From the NCBI RefSeq assembly GCF_900110535.1, contig NZ_FOJA01000002.1, forward strand, positions 1 through 64,000: 64,000 nucleotides of DNA, given 5' to 3'. The notes under the pieces were generated by a model. That model saw only the letters and a program-made list of their open reading frames with translations. It did no database searches and had not been told where the DNA came from. Position 1 is the stretch's first letter. Each line of letters opens with the position of its first letter. This stretch comes from Halobacterium jilantaiense. Lineage in GTDB: Archaea; Halobacteriota; Halobacteria; Halobacteriales; Halobacteriaceae. Below, one piece after another: positions 1 through 10,500 of this stretch. A program made the translations under genes and the position numbers.

Positions 1-2368
1 GGTTCTCAATGAATGGCAAGAGCTTCAACCCGACAACTCCGTCCTCACCGGCCGACAATCGTTCGCGCAGTCCCAACACGACCGAATCGTCGGGGGAGAG
101 ATACTCGATTCCCTGATGATCCATCGCGAATTCCCGGGAGAAGGTTACGGGTCCACGCTGGGTTTCGGCACCAGTCTCTGAGAGCGACGCTGGCAGGAAG
201 ACATCATACAGCTGGTTACCACGCTTCTCAAGGCGCCCACCGAAAGCTTCCAACCCCCGCTCGACAAAGGCCCGGATATCGGCTTCCGTCCCAAACACGT
301 CGGCCGATTCATCCATTATATCCTGAATCCGCTCGCGACTCTCAGCGTCGAACGTGCTTGGATCGATCAGGCTACGGTCGTACCACTCAAGCAGAGTCTG
401 CTCACGCTCTTCCATGAGCTCCTCTAACTCCGCCGCGGTCGCTTCGGGGGGCTCCTCGTTCTGGAGCGACCGCATGATCAGGTCGTCGATGTTGATGTCG
501 TCAAGCATCCCCAGCACGTCTGCGGTCGACCCAACCTGGGAGCGAATATTCTCGACCTTGTCCTGCAACAACTCGAAAATCTCACCCTCTCGTGTCCCCT
601 CGAACTGGAAGTTCCAGACCTTGACCTCCTTCTCCTGTCCATAGCGGTGGATTCGGCCGATCCGCTGTTCCAGGCGGTTGGGGTTCCAGGGGAGCTCGTA
701 ATTCACCATGATATGGCAGCTGTGCTGGAGGTCGATCCCCTCGCTGGCTGCATCAGTCGCAAACAAAAGCCGAGGCTCGCCGTGGTTGAACTGATCCTCG
801 ATCTGCTGTCGGTCGTCCTTATCGACGTCGCCGTGGATCACCAGAATCTCCTCCGCCCAGGGCTGGTCTGATACCTCCTCCAACAGGTAATCGAGGGTAT
901 CTCGGTATTCTGTAAACAGTAACAGCTTCTCGTTAGGGTTTTCTTCCAGCAATTGCTGGATGTAGCGCTTGACCTGCTGAGCTTTCGTGTCGACCGGAAT
1001 CGATTCAGCCTGACTCACCAGGTCCTGGAGCATCTTGATTTCTGTCTGCAGGGCGTCATCGCCCTTCACCACTGTCAGGGTCTCCAGTTCCTGCTCGGCG
1101 GCCTCCCGATCGTTCTCCTCTAAGTCCTCGCCGTCGAGATACGCTTCTGCATCCTCGGATAGCTCCTGATTGGCGCCGCCTTCATCCAACAACCCCTGCA
1201 GGCGTCGACGCAGCGTTTCCCGAATCGCACCCACGCTGGAGACGAGGCGCTTCTGCATCAGTGCCATCGCAAAGCCCACAGCGGGCTCGTTGAGTTGCTC
1301 CGAGCGGTTGTACACCTCTTGAACATACGTCGTCACGCCCTCGTACAGTTGCTCCTCAGCGGGCGTCATCGACACCGTCATCGTCCGGACGTCTCGGTTG
1401 GGGAAGATCCGCTCGCCGTTGTCGTCGTAGATGGTCTGCTTACCTCGACGAATCATCATCTGCTCGACGGTCTCCCGACTCAACTCCTGGTCCTCGGCGA
1501 CGAGGAGTGGGTCGAGATAGCTAATCAGCGACCGGAACCCCTGCCCTTTCCCGTCATGGGGCGTCGCACTTAGCAGCAACAGTGATTCGGAATTATGTGC
1601 CACGCGTTCGGCCATCTGTGAGGTGACGGAGGGACTGTCCCCACGCTGGGCGGCCTTGTGGGCCTCGTCGATGACGACGACGTCCCAGAAGGCCTCCTCT
1701 AAGGGGGGTTGAAACTCCTCCTGCCGGAGGAACGCCATGCTCGTGATCAGCTGGACGTCGTCCTGGTCCCAGATGTTGGCCGCGTCGCCCAACTGTCGGC
1801 GTTCGCCCTCGACCCACGCTCGGTCGGCGACGGTCAGGTCGATGTCGAAAAACCGGTCCATGTCCCGGACCCACTTCTTCTGGAGATGGGCCGGAACGAC
1901 GAACAGCACGCTGTCGGCACGATTCCGTGCATGGAGCTCTTTCAGGATGAGTCCTGCCTCAATGGTCTTGCCCAGCCCGACGTCATCAGCGATGAGCGCC
2001 CGCTGTCGAAGCGACTCCATGACTTCGTTGACACAGGCAAGTTGGTACGGCTCCAGTCGGACCAGCGAGTTCGAAATCGAGAGCAGTTGGCCTTGTTCGT
2101 GGGCGATTGTTAGATTGAGTGCTTCCATCCGGAGGTCGAAGCGCTCGGCGTCGACGGCTTCATGAGCTGGGTGGAACTGCTCAAAGTTTTCTGTGAGGTC
2201 GTCCAGTTGGCTCCCGATCGGCGTGATCTCGACGTCGGCGACGGAGACCGTCTTGGCGCCGACACCCTCGATGTAGGCCCGGAGATATTCGATATCGCCG
2301 ACGCTGTCGGTGCGGATTACTTCGGCCGGTTGGTCGTTGATCCGAACGCGGTCTCCTGGCTCGTACAT
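1..2368 (-). CDS. brxHII: BrxHII-like SNF2-family helicase of BREX, C-terminus missing
   Basis: SF2/SNF2-type DNA helicase or translocase, the helicase component expected in a type 5 BREX system; it would use ATP to move on DNA during phage recognition or host modification. The ATG at 2368 lies 3 nt after the pglX stop, so the two are co-transcribed. 789 residues are visible before the window edge. I see the Walker A motif GLGKT (Lys about 134), DEAH at about 234-237, an LLSATPHDG-type motif III, and in the C-terminal lobe TDAASEGIDLQ and RLEQRIGRIHRYGQ (motifs V and VI). The N-terminal ~100 residues are a small extra domain before the helicase core. The C-terminal part lies outside the window. 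A DISARM DrmD-type SNF2 helicase is similar in sequence, but the BREX neighbours decide the call. Confidence 0.9.
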   Translation of the reverse strand, partial: MYEPGDRVRINDQPAEVIRTDSVGDIEYLRAYIEGVGAKTVSVADVEITPIGSQLDDLTENFEQFHPAHEAVDAERFDLRMEALNLTIAHEQGQLLSISNSLVRLEPYQLACVNEVMESLRQRALIADDVGLGKTIEAGLILKELHARNRADSVLFVVPAHLQKKWVRDMDRFFDIDLTVADRAWVEGERRQLGDAANIWDQDDVQLITSMAFLRQEEFQPPLEEAFWDVVVIDEAHKAAQRGDSPSVTSQMAERVAHNSESLLLLSATPHDGKGQGFRSLISYLDPLLVAEDQELSRETVEQMMIRRGKQTIYDDNGERIFPNRDVRTMTVSMTPAEEQLYEGVTTYVQEVYNRSEQLNEPAVGFAMALMQKRLVSSVGAIRETLRRRLQGLLDEGGANQELSEDAEAYLDGEDLEENDREAAEQELETLTVVKGDDALQTEIKMLQDLVSQAESIPVDTKAQQVKRYIQQLLEENPNEKLLLFTEYRDTLDYLLEEVSDQPWAEEILVIHGDVDKDDRQQIEDQFNHGEPRLLFATDAASEGIDLQHSCHIMVNYELPWNPNRLEQRIGRIHRYGQEKEVKVWNFQFEGTREGEIFELLQDKVENIRSQVGSTADVLGMLDDINIDDLIMRSLQNEEPPEATAAELEELMEEREQTLLEWYDRSLIDPSTFDAESRERIQDIMDESADVFGTEADIRAFVERGLEAFGGRLEKRGNQLYDVFLPASLSETGAETQRGPVTFSREFAMDHQGIEYLSPDDSVVLGLRERLSAGEDGVVGLKLLPFIEN

Positions 2369-2371
2369 CTG

Positions 2372-5300
2372 TTAGAGGACGTCGTCCTCGACGGTACGCG
2401 GGACGATATTCTGGTCGGCAAGCGGCGTGATGTTGATCGCGACGCCATGTTTGTGGTTCGGTCGGTAGCCAGCGGTCGTGATCTCTGAGAGAGCACGGTC
2501 GGCCCACTCATCGGAGATCTCGCTGGAGATTGCGCCACAGGAGTGAGCGATGTTCTCCCCGAGACCAATGTATTCGTCGACATCGCTCGCCAGCTGGGAG
2601 ATGAGCCGCTCTCTTTCGGAGACGCCCGCACCGTCGAGGCTGGTCTGGTCGGCATTCTCGAGCTTGTCGAAGTAGTACGTCATGTAGAGGATCCCGTTGC
2701 TCGCGAAGTGCGAGCTGCCGAGCAGATCGTCAGCGAAGTAGTTGAACAGGTCGTACAAATGAGCCTCGACAGGCTCGCTTGTGTCCGCTGCGTAGGCCTC
2801 GAACGCCGTTTCGAGGTCCACGAGCGCGTCGATCCACTCCTCGCGTTGCTCGTTGACCTTCTCGTAGAAGTTCCCCGTGAATAACTCGCCTAAGTCGACA
2901 TCCTCCATTTCCGCGAGCTCATCGACGACGTCGAGCCGCTGTTCGGTTCGCTCTCGGAACTCGGTGACACGCTCGGCGGCCTCGGCGGCCGTCTCCTGGT
3001 TGTCCTCAGAGAACTCACGGGGCGAAGGCTGTGCGAGGTCAGCCATGGCGTCCTCGAACTCCTGGATTTGGGTGAGCTCGTTGTCGTAGCGAGCGTACTC
3101 TTGTGCTGCTTCCGACTGTTCTGTGGTGGAGAGCGAGTCATTATTCCGCCGGCGGTTTGCGGCCCGGCGGCGATCACGGAGCGTATCTTTCCGTGGATCG
3201 AGGTAGTTGTTCTGCAACCGGTCGAATACTCCTGCATCCAGCTGGTGATAGTCAATCAGGCAGCCGAACCCTTGACTCTCGACGTCAGAGACGAGCCGCT
3301 CGGTGGTGAAGCGCCACAGGATCGGAGTTCTATCGAACTTCTTGACATGATAGTCGAAGAGATCCTCTTCGAGCCACGTCCGAAGATTGGGGTAGGCTTC
3401 TTCAGCGGCGCTCTGACTTCCGAGGATATCGTCTACTTCGGCAAGTCGGTCCTCAGCATGTTCGCCCCAAACTCGCGCAAACTCTGCCTCAATGTGGGCA
3501 AGAAGGTCTTCTTTTCCTTCGATCGAGGAGGTGGGAATTATGCCATCGTCGGATTCCTGGACTGCGCGAAGAGTGAAGTGCAGCAGCAGATCCTTGACTT
3601 GTTCAGGGAAGTCATCAGAGGGTTCGGTGATCGAGTCAGGGTCGTACTCCTCCTGCGTACGTGGATTCTCAATGGTTCGTAAGGCAATCTCCTGAAGAAC
3701 CGTTTCACGCTGTTCGTCAGTAATGCCGAAGCAGTCGAAGACTGCCTCATCTATGCTGTTTGCACAGATCTGGAGGTTCTTTTCGACCCGTTCGAGGTGC
3801 TTTGCAGCAGCAGTTCCGGTTTGACGAAGTGACTCAGACGGAGAAGCTTTCTCAGCCGGTTCATCCAGCTCAAGGTCCTCACGTAGTTCACGGTGCGGGT
3901 GATCGTAGCTCCCCAGTGGATCGTCAACGCCGAGTGCGTCTAGTAAGAGGGGGCCGTTGTAGTGCGGTGAGACGAAGTCGTACTGCCGTTTGGAAATCAG
4001 ATGACCTACTGCCTCGCGAGAAAGAGTACTGAGTTCGTCGAGTTCTTCCAGTTCCTCGCGCCAAGGGACCTTTGAGACGAACCCTACCTCCCACATTCGT
4101 TCGGAGGTCTGTGTGAGCATGAGGTAGGTGAAGAGGTGGCTATTCGTATATGAGAGCGCGTTCCAGATTGCTCGGTCGGGGACTAATACTGAACCCTTGT
4201 GACCAAATACAGAGGAGTCTGGTAGATAGCCAAAACGACGACCACTACGCTTAGCAACCGTGTATGTGAGAGATTCGTTAAAGTAATACTGTGTGTTACG
4301 TGGGTAGGATTTGGGATATCTAGAGACTTCAGTTCCGTCTTCTCCCCAGAGAAGGGTATTCTTCGTCCGAGGCAGAAGCCACGCGTCTGCACCACCTTTC
4401 GCAAAGGGGACCCAGTCAGATGAATTGTCTTCCCAGAATTGGTGCACGAAACGGGAGTCATCTGCGGTTGCAATTCCCTGCTTAATATCGCCAAGCGTTT
4501 CGCGTCCATCGATACCAGCATTATCCGCATCCAAGACAGTCTCTGATTGATATAGTTCTCTCAGGTCTTTTGGAACCCAGTAAGAGAGTGGAGTACCTGG
4601 TACCTTGTCGAACTCGGACAGGGATCGGTTATACAGCCTCTGGACATCACTTGCCAGAGTGTTGAAAGAGGTGGTGAGGAACTTCCCCTCTTTCTCAGCC
4701 TTTTCCACGTCCGGAAGACGAATGAATGTTCCAGACTGACCACTTTCTGCTTCAGACCGAACTACAGTCCCGACCGTTCCGACTGTTGCATTATCCAGGA
4801 TATCGTAACCGAATTCGGAAAAGAAGTCGAAGGCTCCCCGCTCACCAACGAAATCCTCTCGGAAGTCTTGGAAGGACTTATTGAACATGAACGACCAGGG
4901 GACCAGCATCCCGGTTCGGCCGTCCGCTTTTGCAAGCCTATCGCAGACCTCGAAGAAGTTTATGTAGTATTCCGTCGTATACTCGTAGTTCTCCTCAACA
5001 TACTCCTGAACGGCGTCGGGCATACGCCCTCCCGACCCATACGGCGGGTTCATCAATGCCGTATCGTACTCCTGGGTCAACACAACAAGCAGATTCAAGA
5101 AACTCCGTAGGTTCTGCTCGCCGAAGGAATCACTGGTCCGCTCCTCTACGGCCCGTCGAAGCGCTTTGAGGAACGAATTGAGTGACTGGTGATCGCCCTG
5201 CTGGAAGTCGCCCAGCTCACTCTGCGTCTTCGTCGAATCGAACACTTCCTCAAGCGTCCCACTCACGTCGAGCAGACTACCCAGTGCTTCCGTTTGGCGG

Positions 5301-6589
5301 AACGTCGCGATAATGTTGTTCAGTGCCTCACGCAGCTCACTTCCCTCGCCGGTTATCTTGTCGAGCACCGCTGCCCCCTCGTCGATCTCTGCAACCCGAG
5401 CATCAGCACAGACAATCCCGACGTTAGGCATTTCGAAGTTGCCGTCCTCTTCCTCAGCTCGCGTTCGGGCCTTTAGATAAAGGTTGAACGCTGAGAGCTG
5501 GCAGGACCGTAGATCGATGTCCACGCCATACAGATTATGCTCTAGCACCTTCGCCGGAATCTCCGCACGATCCAGATCCGTCTCTTCCCACCAAATCCGC
5601 TCGAGAATGTCGAAGGCATAGAGGAGGAAATGCCCGCTGCCACAGGCAGGGTCGATGACACGCAGTTCCCGTGGGTGATCAAACTCCGGAGCCTCTCCGG
5701 CCTCCTCATCGGGAATGAGGTACGTACAGAGCTCCGGAACGCTCGGAGAGTCCTCAGGGGTCACTAACCGCTCTTTGCGCTGCTCGGGCGACAACGATTC
5801 CGGCTCGGGAATCGCGTCCTCTTGCCCAGTCGATTCGAGATAGAGCTTGCCCAGCGAATTGTCGGTCAGCATCCGAACGACCCAGTGGGGCGTGTAGAAC
5901 TGGTTCGCCGGCCCGACGTCCTCTGGATCAAGCGAGTTCTTGGCGTCGAGCGATTCGACAACCGGGCGGTTGTAGTATTCATACACCCAGCCCAGCACGT
6001 CATCAGCGCGCCACACTTCCGCGGGAATCTCGTCTAACTGCTCGACTGCATCCTCGAACAACCCGGCGTCGACATCCAACACCGAATAGGGTGAGTTCGT
6101 ATCGAAGAGAATCTCGATCTCGTCATCAAACCGCTCACATGCTTGCTCATACGCCGTAATAACCGCCTCATCGGGTCCCAAATCAAATCGATTGGCAACC
6201 ACCTGCTCGGCCGCGGGCGTCATTCCTGACTCCCCGATCTGGGTCACAGGCTGGTCGATGAAGCCACGAACCTCCAGACAGCGTAGCGCCGCGAGCCGAT
6301 TGACGAACGTATAGCCAACGCCACTTAGATACTGCTCGTAGGCCCACTCCCAGGATTTGTCGCCGGGATTCTCCTGCTCCACAGCATCAACCAAATCCTC
6401 ACGCACTGCTTGCTCCTCATCGGAAAGCCCCTCACCACCCTCTCGCTCAGACAGATCGTACTGCTGTTCGAGTTCGTATTCTACCTCACGCTCGACCAAC
6501 GCGCGTAATTCCTCGACAACGTCCTCGAGATGTTCACGTTCTGCCTTGTCGAGTTGAGCTTTCCGGGAAGATGAATCGGACCCAGACAC
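2372..6589 (-). CDS. pglX: PglX, BREX adenine-specific DNA methyltransferase
   Basis: PglX transfers a methyl group from SAM to adenine in the BREX recognition site, marking host DNA as self. About 1405 residues, normal for the family. Motif I DPACGSGHF lies at about 313-321 and the catalytic NPPY of motif IV at 514-517, the order expected of an N6-adenine enzyme, followed by a long target-recognition and C-terminal region rich in charged helices. I chose the GTG at 6589. The open frame runs back to 6877, but that extension crosses the start of the divergent brxA gene, is basic and Cys/Ser-rich, and does not resemble the acidic body that follows the GTG. The gene leads a minus-strand operon with the SNF2 helicase; its promoter must lie in the 124-nt divergent region shared with brxA. 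Confidence 0.93.
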   Translation of the reverse strand: MSGSDSSSRKAQLDKAEREHLEDVVEELRALVEREVEYELEQQYDLSEREGGEGLSDEEQAVREDLVDAVEQENPGDKSWEWAYEQYLSGVGYTFVNRLAALRCLEVRGFIDQPVTQIGESGMTPAAEQVVANRFDLGPDEAVITAYEQACERFDDEIEILFDTNSPYSVLDVDAGLFEDAVEQLDEIPAEVWRADDVLGWVYEYYNRPVVESLDAKNSLDPEDVGPANQFYTPHWVVRMLTDNSLGKLYLESTGQEDAIPEPESLSPEQRKERLVTPEDSPSVPELCTYLIPDEEAGEAPEFDHPRELRVIDPACGSGHFLLYAFDILERIWWEETDLDRAEIPAKVLEHNLYGVDIDLRSCQLSAFNLYLKARTRAEEEDGNFEMPNVGIVCADARVAEIDEGAAVLDKITGEGSELREALNNIIATFRQTEALGSLLDVSGTLEEVFDSTKTQSELGDFQQGDHQSLNSFLKALRRAVEERTSDSFGEQNLRSFLNLLVVLTQEYDTALMNPPYGSGGRMPDAVQEYVEENYEYTTEYYINFFEVCDRLAKADGRTGMLVPWSFMFNKSFQDFREDFVGERGAFDFFSEFGYDILDNATVGTVGTVVRSEAESGQSGTFIRLPDVEKAEKEGKFLTTSFNTLASDVQRLYNRSLSEFDKVPGTPLSYWVPKDLRELYQSETVLDADNAGIDGRETLGDIKQGIATADDSRFVHQFWEDNSSDWVPFAKGGADAWLLPRTKNTLLWGEDGTEVSRYPKSYPRNTQYYFNESLTYTVAKRSGRRFGYLPDSSVFGHKGSVLVPDRAIWNALSYTNSHLFTYLMLTQTSERMWEVGFVSKVPWREELEELDELSTLSREAVGHLISKRQYDFVSPHYNGPLLLDALGVDDPLGSYDHPHRELREDLELDEPAEKASPSESLRQTGTAAAKHLERVEKNLQICANSIDEAVFDCFGITDEQRETVLQEIALRTIENPRTQEEYDPDSITEPSDDFPEQVKDLLLHFTLRAVQESDDGIIPTSSIEGKEDLLAHIEAEFARVWGEHAEDRLAEVDDILGSQSAAEEAYPNLRTWLEEDLFDYHVKKFDRTPILWRFTTERLVSDVESQGFGCLIDYHQLDAGVFDRLQNNYLDPRKDTLRDRRRAANRRRNNDSLSTTEQSEAAQEYARYDNELTQIQEFEDAMADLAQPSPREFSEDNQETAAEAAERVTEFRERTEQRLDVVDELAEMEDVDLGELFTGNFYEKVNEQREEWIDALVDLETAFEAYAADTSEPVEAHLYDLFNYFADDLLGSSHFASNGILYMTYYFDKLENADQTSLDGAGVSERERLISQLASDVDEYIGLGENIAHSCGAISSEISDEWADRALSEITTAGYRPNHKHGVAINITPLADQNIVPRTVEDDVL

Positions 6590-6713
6590 AATTGTATGCA
6601 AACTCCCCCCGAGCCTACATGAACCTTCGCATGGCAAGACGGCAGCCGATTGTCCATTGTCAAAGTGATTCAGGACAAGAACATCTAAGTGAACACCTCT
6701 CCCCTTACAGCGT
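6590..6713. promoter_or_regulatory. Divergent BREX promoter region
   Basis: These 124 nt separate the start of pglX (minus) from brxA (plus). They must drive both halves of the BREX locus. I see AT-richer stretches but no single convincing TATA/BRE pair for either side, so only the region is marked. Confidence 0.5.
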
Positions 6714-7547
6714 ATGCCAGACGGCCGGCCATCGGGGAATTTCGAGTTCGGCTCCCTGAACGGCCATTTCAGTCCGGACGAGACACATATCGGGCTCGTC
6801 GCAGCGAGCCTGGATTTGGAACAGACACGGGCCATCGTCGAACTGTATAACGAATGTGGAGATTGGGAGACGACCAACGACGAGTGGCTCGAACAACGAA
6901 AGGCGGGCCGGCTGACCGTCGAAGGCTCCCGACGCGCCTACAACGCGATCAAACCACGACTGCAGGAAGCCGGCGGGGGACTCCCACCGCTCAGTCAGCT
7001 CCCGGCGGTGCTGGATGCATGCCGGAAAGAACGGGACCAACACCAAGTCTTGTTCTGTTACCTCGTCGCCGAGGACGCCGTGGTCCGCTATGTCCTGCAT
7101 GAGTACATCCAGCAACTCCAGCGAAAGAGCGTTAGCAGCCTTGATTTCTCCAACGAGCAGATTATCGCGTTTCTGGACCAGTTCCGCCATACAGACGGCT
7201 CGCCGCTGGATTTCTCCGACTCGACGAAAGACCGGTGGGGGACGAACTTCCGGAGCGCCCTGCGTTCAATCGGTGTGATCCAATCCAAACAGGGAACCGA
7301 CGGCGACGTCCCCAACATCGGCGACGTCCCCCTTGAGACAGCGGCTTACTGGTCGTGGCAACAGTTGGACGATGAGTGGTTACAGAACCCGCTGGGATGG
7401 CGGTATCTCTTCCAACCACAACCGTTCTGGAGCCCCCAAAGCGACCGGCTCACCAAATCAACTCGGTGGAGCACCCATGAGTCCCATGGGCGTCTCTGGT
7501 ACGAGCCGGTCGAGGACTTCTACGCGAAATTCGGGACAACAGCATGA
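6714..7547 (+). CDS. brxA: BrxA-like BREX protein (DUF1819)
   Basis: 277 residues. BrxA proteins are small DNA-binding BREX components of the DUF1819 family that lead the operon in most BREX types. The assignment rests on the position directly before brxC, the size (family members are about 200-280 residues) and a helical fold with the W-x-W-rich C-terminal third common in this family; I see no enzymatic motif. The stop overlaps the brxC start in an ATGA, which implies translational coupling. The start used is the first ATG of the frame after the divergent region. The sequence match to BrxA is by eye and weaker than for the other BREX genes. Confidence 0.75.
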   Translation: MPDGRPSGNFEFGSLNGHFSPDETHIGLVAASLDLEQTRAIVELYNECGDWETTNDEWLEQRKAGRLTVEGSRRAYNAIKPRLQEAGGGLPPLSQLPAVLDACRKERDQHQVLFCYLVAEDAVVRYVLHEYIQQLQRKSVSSLDFSNEQIIAFLDQFRHTDGSPLDFSDSTKDRWGTNFRSALRSIGVIQSKQGTDGDVPNIGDVPLETAAYWSWQQLDDEWLQNPLGWRYLFQPQPFWSPQSDRLTKSTRWSTHESHGRLWYEPVEDFYAKFGTTA

Positions 7548-10500
7548 TCGACGACGAACACCTGTTTGACGACCCTGACCCGCAGTTCGAGGAATCGATC
7601 CGAATCGACCGGGACCTGGAAGTCGAGGACGACGCCGAGGAGCGGGAACTCCTCTACCAACGCTACCTCGACGACTATCACCTCACGGACGCAACCGTTG
7701 ACTTCCTTGAGGACCTGTTCACCCACTTCAGGGAGGACACCCCCGACGCCGACGAGCGAAACCACTGGCTATATGGCTACTACGGCAGCGGGAAGAGCCA
7801 CCTGCTTACTGCCCTGGACCTCCTGCTTGATACGCCACAGGTCGAAGCCCACGACGGTCAATCTGCCTGGGAGCGCTTCGACGACAAGCACGCCGAGCCC
7901 GAGCTCGGCGAGCAATGGCGCGGCCTCCATGACGACACAGTCATCGTCCCCCTGTCGATCAACCTACTCCAGTACCAGGGTGTTCGCGAACAGAGCTTCA
8001 GCGAAATCGTCCTACAGGAGGTATACAAACAACGCGAGCTCGGCGAACGCCTCGATGTCGCCTTCTTCGAAGAGGAGTTCCAGCGCACGGGCGGGCTGTT
8101 TGATACCCGTGATGTCTGGGACCAGCGCGAACAACTGCTGAACGATATCCTCGCTGGAGAAGGGGTGAACAATCCCGACTATGACTGGGACGCTGTTCGG
8201 CAGTACCAGATCCTCTCAGACATCGTCCTCCCGGACCTCACAGAACGAGCCACCGGGATGGTCGACAACCTTGCCGACATCCAGAACAAGAAGATCGGGC
8301 AAGAGCTCGCTGTCAAAAAGATCGAAGACTACCGCCAAGAGCTCGAAGCCCAGTACGACCGCCCGGTGAAAATCGCCCTCCTGATGGACGAGGTCACCCT
8401 GTTCATCGGTGGGAACTACCAGCGCCTCTCCGAACTCAACGCGCTTGCGGAGGGAATCAAGGACGTCGGCAATGGCAACATCATCTCAGTCGTAACAGCC
8501 CAATCGGAAATCGAGGACGTCCAACCTGGGCTCGCCGTCAAACAGCTCAACTTCGGGATTCTCAAAGACCGGTTCCCCCAGCAGTACGAACTCCCAAGCC
8601 GCCATGCCGGAGAGATCGTCCAACAGCGCCTTCTCGCCAAATCCGAGGAGGGCGCCCAATGGATCCAGAACAACGCCCTGACGGCGACAGTTGATCCGAA
8701 AATCATGCTGACCTATCGGGAGGTCACCCAGAACACGACCCCCGGGTTGGACGACATCGACGACGAGCAGTTCAGCCAGTACTACCCGCTGCTTCCCTAC
8801 CAGCCGGCGCTGTTCATGGAAATCCTCTCGAACCTGCGAGAGCTGCTCCCCGACGCCACAAAATCGATCTTCTCAGGAACCGCCCGCGCGGTCCTCGCTT
8901 TGGTCGCTGGGCTACGGGCCGAATGGGCAAAGAAAGACGGCGACATGCCGGTCATCAGCCTGGTGGATTTCTACAACCTCGTCCAGTACGAGCTGAAAGA
9001 CATCATTCAGGAAAAGACCGAGGTCATCGAGGATATCGGAAACGACCCGGAGACCGACGAATTCGACCTGCAAGTCGCCAAGGCAGTCCTCTTGCTGTCG
9101 TACGTCCCCGAGATGATTCCCCAAACAGACTCCAACATCGCGACGGCGATCATGGACGACCTGGAAGGGGAGATCCGCTCGAACGTCCAGCAGAGAGTCC
9201 GAACCTCATTGGAGGGAAGCCTCGAGAAGTACATCCGCCCGGACACCAGCACGGACGGCGCCGACCTCCGACTCACCGATCGTGAAGAGCAGCGCCTCAT
9301 CTCCGATGCACGGGAGTACGAAACCGAGCCGGAGTGGGACGAGATCATCTCGTCGCTCGACAATCACCTCTGGGGAGAGATCGTCGCTGACCTGGGCCTC
9401 CCGACAGGGTATGACTGGGAAGCCGATGAGGACGACACCACCTATCCGGTCGGCTATGCATTCGATATCGACGGGACGGCTCTCGACACTGCCTACAGTG
9501 ATAGTGAGTCCACCGTCTTTGACGTCGACGTCATTATTCGAGGACTGCGACCGGACGCTGAGGACGACAGCGTCGCCAAAGACAAACTCTACTGGGAACT
9601 CGAAGCGGAAGGAATCGACGAGCTCCGCTCGCAACTCACGGAGTGGTGGGCACTCGAAAAAGCAACGAGCAAAACGAACCCACCGGAATCGGTCGTTCGA
9701 GATCGAAGTGACGCAGCAAATCGCGTCAGGGAGAAACTCCAGGCAGCCCTCTCAAAGGGCGACTTCACCGTCCAAGCTGACGAGTTCACAACCATCGACA
9801 ATGCGCTATCGGAGTACGTCTCCGAGACATATCCGGATTACTTCCACCCAGAACTCGCTCGGATTACCGAATCGCACCTGAACGAACTCAGCCAGATCGA
9901 TGATGAAGATCCGCTCCCGGGATGGGCCAACACCATCGGCGTTCCGGAACAGTCGACCGGCGACATCGCAACCTTCGGCGATATCGCCTTCGAGGTGCGA
10001 AAGCTCATCGGAACCCAAATCCAAGACAGCGAGGACGGCGTCGACGTCGCCACGATTCTGGATCGGGCAATCGCCGACGAACCACTCTTCAGCGTGGAGA
10101 CGCCCACCGGCGAAGATCCATCGCCAGCCCTCTTGGCCGTGCTGTGGGGGCTGTGTCGAGCGGGCGTGTTCAGACTCACGACCGTCGAAGGCGAACCAGT
10201 CGAACTCGACGCGCTCCTCAGCCCGCGTCAACACACGAATCTGACGCTATCGACGGTTCCGGTGGGAGAGCGAGCGAAGGACGTCTTCGTCGACCATGAC
10301 ATCATCGAGCCCACTGAAAGCGAGAATCAGGGCTACATCAACTTCGTCGAGCAGCTGGAAAGCATCGAAACCCGGGCCAACGGCCTCAAAAGCGACGCCA
10401 GCGTCAAAGCAGAGACTACCTTCGAAACGGCAGCAGTGAACACGCTGATCCATCGGCTTGCCTCAACCGCCCGAGACATCGAAGCCGCCGCCGCTGAACG

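Noticed and set aside
6590-6877. N-terminal extension of PglX to an upstream ATG
   Set aside because: It would cover the start of the divergent brxA and has basic, Cys/Ser-rich sequence unlike the family; the GTG at 6589 is preferred.
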